From: Himantopus leucocephalus
Taxonomy: Eukaryota; Chordata; Aves; Charadriiformes; Recurvirostridae
DNA length: 64,000 nt
Assembly (NCBI GenBank): GCA_003993805.1
Contig: RSEF01000003.1
Location: 44,072,012-44,136,011 of the forward strand
Direction: 5' to 3'
The notes beneath the pieces were generated by a model, which was given only the letters and a program-made list of their open reading frames with translations, did not search any database and had not been told where the DNA came from. The first letter of the stretch is position 1. Each line of letters opens with the position of its first letter. Shown piece after piece: positions 59,238 through 64,000 of this stretch. The translations under genes and the position numbers were made by a program.

Positions 59238-59515
59238 TGCACGCTTGCAGCCCAGAAGGCCAACCATATCCTAGGCTGCATCAAAAGAAGCGTGGCCAAC
59301 CGGTCGATCCAGGTGAATCTCTGCCTCCACTCTGCTCTCATGAGACCCCACCTGGAGTACTGTGTCTAGCTCTGGGGCCTCCAACATAAGAAGGACAGGG
59401 ACCTGTTGGAGTGAGTCCAGAGGAGGGCCACAAAGATGATCAGAGGGCTGGAGCACCTCTCCTATGAAGCCAGACTGAGGGAGTTGGGGTTGTTCAGCCT
59501 GGAGAAAGCCTTATA

Positions 59516-59767
59516 GTGGCCTTCCAGTGTCTGAAGGGGGCCTACAAGAAAGCCGGAGAGGGACTTTTTTCAAGGGCATGTAGTGGTAGGACGAGGTGTA
59601 ATGGCTTCAAACTGGAAGAGGGTAGATTTAGATTAGATATCAGGAAGAAATTTTTCCTTCTGAGGGTGGTGAGGCATTGGAACACGTTGCCCAGGCAAGT
59701 TGTTGAGGCCCCATCCCTGGAGGTGTTCAAGGCCAGGCTGGATGGGTCTTTGAGCAACCTGGTCTAG
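59516..59767 (+). pseudogene. CR1 ORF2 C-terminal fragment
   Basis: An 83-codon open stretch: AFQCLKGAYKKAGEGLFSRA, LDIRKKFFLLRVVRHWNTLP and APSLEVFKARLDGSLSNLV, then the natural stop region. This is the conserved C-terminus of bird CR1 ORF2 and ends at the position expected for the family, so the 3' coding end is well preserved. Confidence 0.9.
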
Positions 59768-59858
59768 TGGGAGGTGTCCCTGCAGGGGGGTTGGAACTAG
59801 ATGATCTTTAAGGTCCCTTCCAACCTAAACCATTCTGTGATTCTATGATTCTATGATT

Positions 59859-62800
59859 ATTTTAAAATTGATTTTTATTAAATATTGTAATGGTATTACT
59901 CTTTTGATTACGTTTGGAAGAAAGTAAAAGTTTGTGTACTTGCTCTGTAGAGCTGTGATGCCCAGCATACATTAGCTGAGGCAGTGTGAACAATCTTCAG
60001 TCTTACTTAATTTTGAAATGACCATACAGCATTTTATATATAGTATGAACTTATTTAGCTTCTAGTTTCTTATGTTTGGTTTCTTTCATATTCCATAAAG
60101 TGTAGCTATTCAATAGGAAGGTCCGCACAAGCATTCAGATTTCCAGCAGTCAGTTCACTGGATCACTGATTTTTCCCCTGGTAGCACGAAAATAACAGAT
60201 CAAAATCTATGCCAAAACACTAATGGTAATTAAAAGAGTAATTGTGAATACTCAAGCAGATATTATTTTTAATGTAGATAATCAACATCATCAGAATTGG
60301 AATAATTAATCAGAATTTGACTAATTCAGCAAAAGTAAAAATCACAAGTAGCACCCAAAAGAAATCACAATATCATGAAATCAGCTATGAATTCCACGTA
60401 TAATGACTTATTATTGAGAATGAATTGACAACATCAGGAGTCCTGTGATTATTTGAGTTCATGTAAGAGTAAGGCAGCTATTCTGCAGTCTGAGTGTTTT
60501 AGACACCTGTTAAACTATTGATATATGGAAGTTGTCCCTTACATCAAATTTGATTGTAAGAAACATTTAATCCAAAAAAGATATAATTTTGAATTTTTTT
60601 CTCATTCTTATTCTGTTGCTACCTCCACGACTCTCTCAGGGACTGATTCCCTCACTTCCATTGACCTTTAGAAGAAAAAAAAAGGCTACTTCCCCCATGT
60701 TGCATATAGATCATCACTCTGCTTGTGGTCCTCCAGCAGAACAGAATCCTTCCAATCCCCTTTATAATAATACAAGACATGTAACATATGTGGCACAGTG
60801 TTGCTCACTGACTAGCATAGGTTAAAATATATAAACAATTGTGTAGAGCAATGACTTTATTTTTCTATTACTTGTGCAACCCTGAGTTAGAAAAAATACC
60901 AATTTTGGAAGAGAGAATTATTTGAGAATCTTGTATTATTACTGTCACTTTTTGTTCTCACACAGTGAACCCACAGTTAGCAGTTCCCCCAGTCAATAGA
61001 CCTCTGGGTCTCCTTCAGTCATCAAGGAGACAGATCAACACATCTTTGAAAACTTTGGACAATCTTTGAGCAACAATGGTAGGAAGTGGTCAAGAATATG
61101 TTGGCTGTATCCCAGAGGAAGCTGGGAGGTGCAATGCACTGAAGAACACGGGGTGCCAGGCTGTGAATGAGGGTGGGAGCCACCTGCTGTGCTATTCTGA
61201 ACATCCTACACAGGCAAAATCAGGAGAGAAGCACCTTCTTGAGACAGCAATCAAACGTGCAAGGGGAAAGGAGCAAGCCAAGCTAAGACATGGACTACCC
61301 TGCCACTGCAGGGGCCTTGGTCCTCTCTGACTTCTTACAGGGATGTTTGTCTTAAGGCACAGGAAGACAGATTCCCCTCCACTGCTTCAAGTACAAGTTC
61401 ATAAATTGCAACTGGCCTTTGTGAAAGGAGCACAGAGAATGAAGGAGGATTTGAGTGAGTACCTACCATCTGGACTTGGACAATAGCTGCCAATTGCTAG
61501 ATAATTTCAATACAAGGAAGCACTATGGCATTCTGAATTATTGGTAAGTTAAATCTATGCCCCCATCTTCTGAGATCTATACAGTTCTCTTACCTTTGGT
61601 TGTGCTGAATGCATTCCTTTTCCCGACTTAGCTATGCTGGGGAAGATGACAGATCTGCCTATTCTTACGTTTTCTGACTTGTAGGTAACTTTGTTCCTAT
61701 GAAATGGTGACAGAGAAACTGTATCAGCTGCACCACACTCACAAATTACATCAATATAATTTTTACCCAGGTAGGGGTAGGTAAAAATGTTTGAGAAAAA
61801 TTATAGCAAACATCTGGAAAAGAACTATACATTAAAGCTGGTAACTGAATGAAATAATACAGGAAATGCCTACTAACATTATTACTCACTTCTTCTGTGA
61901 AAATGTATTAGAGTAAAAATGTGTTGTTGATATACTTTGACAAAAGGTAAGATGATTAATACTTATTACCTTTCCATTTGTTTTTCTATACTAGAGCTTT
62001 TAGATTCAAAAAAGATAGTTGGAAAATAGTTAGATAGTTAGAATACCTTCTGCTTATTTTTTATCCTGCTCAGCAAAACATACTAGGTATTTAAAGCTGC
62101 AAGATACATTAGGCACTAGTACTGTAATGTAATATTTTATTTATATAAAGCAATAATTGCATTTTTTATAAAAGTTATGTTCAAAGAATAATAGGCATCA
62201 AATACGGAAAAGATTTATAAGATTATCCTCAAATCAGTGCGTATTTGTTTTCTATAGGAATTAGAGTCAAATCTCACTTTTCTAAGACTGTCTGTCACTG
62301 GATAATCAAATGCTAGGCTGTTGATAACTGAGAAGCACCAGTCACTGCTGATGCAAGTACAGTGTAGATATCTGAATGTCTTCATTTTTATTTTGCCTTT
62401 TATTTACCTCCTCTGGTGCTCACATATGTCATCCAACTCTTTGATATTAGTACATTTTGCAGATATAATTGTTAACCATATAGCTCTACAGTACTGGAAT
62501 AATGTCTTAATGTACTGCCATCTAACGTTGATTTCTGACATAGTTAAAGCTTCTGTTCACTTTCTAAGAAACATGCACCTGTCTTTTAACGTTTCTGCTG
62601 AGATGGGGTTCACAGGGTGTTTCTAAAAGAACTACCAGATTATAGCTCTTTAGAATCCTTCAGTTTAATGAATCCTTCAAAATTAACAGAATTAAAGGAA
62701 GACTTACACAGCTTTAGTGGAAGTAAAAAAATATGAGATAGCCAAGAAAGATCTTTCATCTGTTCAAAGAGGGAAACAGAAGGATAATTTGTCATCTTTA

Positions 62801-64000
62801 CAAGATGGTCTACCTCCAAGCAGATAAATATCATCTGTCTTTCATATTTGATCAGTTTTGCTGTCTCATATTTCAGATAACTTCTTTGTTCGTCAGAGTC
62901 TGATAATTTTAAATGACACAAGAAATACGATTGCCTTGGCCCCAAGGACTGTAATTATGAAAAAGAATTTGGTGAGAGGAATTGAGATGCCTGAGCATTA
63001 AATAGAAAGAATCTTGCATACACTAAGGAACATGTAGATTCTGTCCTTTACACACAATGCCAATTAGTCAAGCTTTAAGTCCTTTTGTGCTTCAGTCAAG
63101 GCTAGGGAAAGGTACTCTTTAACTTTTTAGAGATTAGACTTATAGTGAAAAGCAATTAAAATAAAAAACAAACAGTGGGAAAAAGAAAGTTAAGAAAATG
63201 AAATTTCAGATTTTCAATATCCCAAATTTATGGGAACAATGCATGCTCAAAGTCTTTGTTTAAAATGTAGCATCGTGAATATTTGGTATGTGAAGAGTGA
63301 AAGCTTCGGCACAGCAGAAACAGCCTTAATTCAAAGAAGATCATTTTTTTTCACAGCTTTTTGGCTTCGTCTCAAGAGAACGATGCCACACATGAGTGGA
63401 GACAGACCAATAATTCTTTGAAGTAGCAGGACAAACTGTTTTAAAATGCATAGAGCTGGTTTCTGCGCAGAGGATCACAGGAAATGGTAACATTTGTTTT
63501 TCATCTTTGTGGTTTGCACTGATAGGTTACTAGTCTGTTGGGTACAAGAAATTTGAGATAACACAAGTGACCAAACATGAAAGACAGATGACATTTATCC
63601 GGTTAGAGATAGTGCATTTTGTAATTTATACCCAACCCTCCTGTCAAAAATTAAAGAGCAGTTTAGGGAAGAGCAGCCCACAAAGTTGCATGAAATTCCT
63701 GATGCAATTAATCTCAGGGAATGGAATTTGGCCATTCTTGTTGCTATTACAAAAATAATGAGAAAAGGTTTGTTTCCCTTCTTAAATCCCATGGCTCTGA
63801 GCAAGAATTAAGTTACACCTTTATTATTTAGCTACTCAAAAGATACAGAATTTCACATTATCCGAATATCTGAGAAGAACAAATACAGACCTGGGAAATG
63901 AGGGCTGGGTTTCAGACCTTTTGAATCATATAATGAATTATTCACAAGATGAGAGCTTCTGAATCAAAATTAATTTTTTTTTTTTTTTTTCAGAAATAAT
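59859..64000. other. Unassigned AT-rich sequence
   Basis: No repeat or gene recognised. A GC-richer part at about 61000-61340 contains an 84-codon ORF (61076-61330, starting MVGSGQEYVGCIP) without a known domain. A long T run lies at 63974-63990. Confidence 0.5.

Larger units (their letters stand above)
57590..59858 (+). mobile_element. Longest CR1 LINE copy: EN, linker, partial RT, 3' end
   Basis: A 2.3-kb CR1 (a full-length element is about 4.5 kb). It begins in the N-terminal part of ORF2 (CCAGTAAGTCAG...GGACACAGCTTAAG). It then carries the apurinic-type endonuclease, the linker to RT and the start of the RT region ([12 protein letters not shown]), and jumps near 58897 to GTACTGGGACTGGTGGTGTT. 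This deletes the RT core from fingers to the PQG motif. After that come a degenerate FADD box, the thumb, the C-terminal coding part and the usual 3' end TTCTGTGATTCTATGATTCT. A second, roughly 15-base deletion lies at about 59503. Several frameshifts and stops are present. Confidence 0.96.

Noticed and set aside
1..64000. tRNA, rRNA or known small RNA genes
   Set aside because: I looked for tRNA-like box A/B words and rRNA stretches on both strands and saw none that I could support.

Overview
This window looks like gene-poor, AT-rich bird nuclear DNA, probably from a large chromosome. The diagnostic content is CR1-type non-LTR retrotransposons: at least twelve pieces, several ending in the bird-typical TTCTATGATTCTATGA-like 3' end. 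There is also a solo LTR of a family I recognise from many avian genomes, and the 3' end of an endogenous retrovirus. No bacterial or phage organisation is present. I recognise no intact host protein-coding gene, rRNA, tRNA or CRISPR array.

Layout. 595-1814: CR1 (+), 5'-truncated in the reverse transcriptase (RT). 1815-6359: unassigned DNA with one GC-richer patch. 6360-7941: two CR1 pieces of different subfamilies joined head to tail across a 10-N gap. 7942-19509: mostly unassigned AT-rich DNA, with one very old antisense CR1-like fragment near 9985-10165 and one exon-like segment at 11354-11486 (-). 19510-20670: antisense CR1, followed by an older antisense CR1-like scrap. 20671-25517: unassigned, with short exon-like ORFs near 22.1-22.5 kb (-). 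25518-27291: a CR1 scrap, a 1000-N gap, then a retroviral env C-terminus, polypurine tract and LTR. 28736-28838: CR1 3' end (-). 31120-31340: probable relic related to the solo LTR. 43495-44620: solo LTR (-) with an internal minisatellite. 44800-45705: CR1 (-) with an internal deletion. 50009-50211: CR1 (+) cut by a 10-N gap. 53903-53958 and 56319-56428: CR1 3' ends (+). 57590-59858: the longest CR1 (+), with endonuclease, linker and 3' RT parts but no RT core.

Nothing here forms an operon or pathway. The elements are dead: reading frames are broken, the RT catalytic pair FADD is changed in three copies, and the endonuclease SDH box reads SDR in the longest copy. The most unusual item is the retroviral remnant. 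Its polypurine tract and LTR resemble alpharetroviruses, while its envelope tail has the form of the gamma/type-D class, which suggests a recombinant lineage. The host part may still contain exons of unrecognised genes. I list the few ORFs with splice-like or membrane-like context at low confidence.
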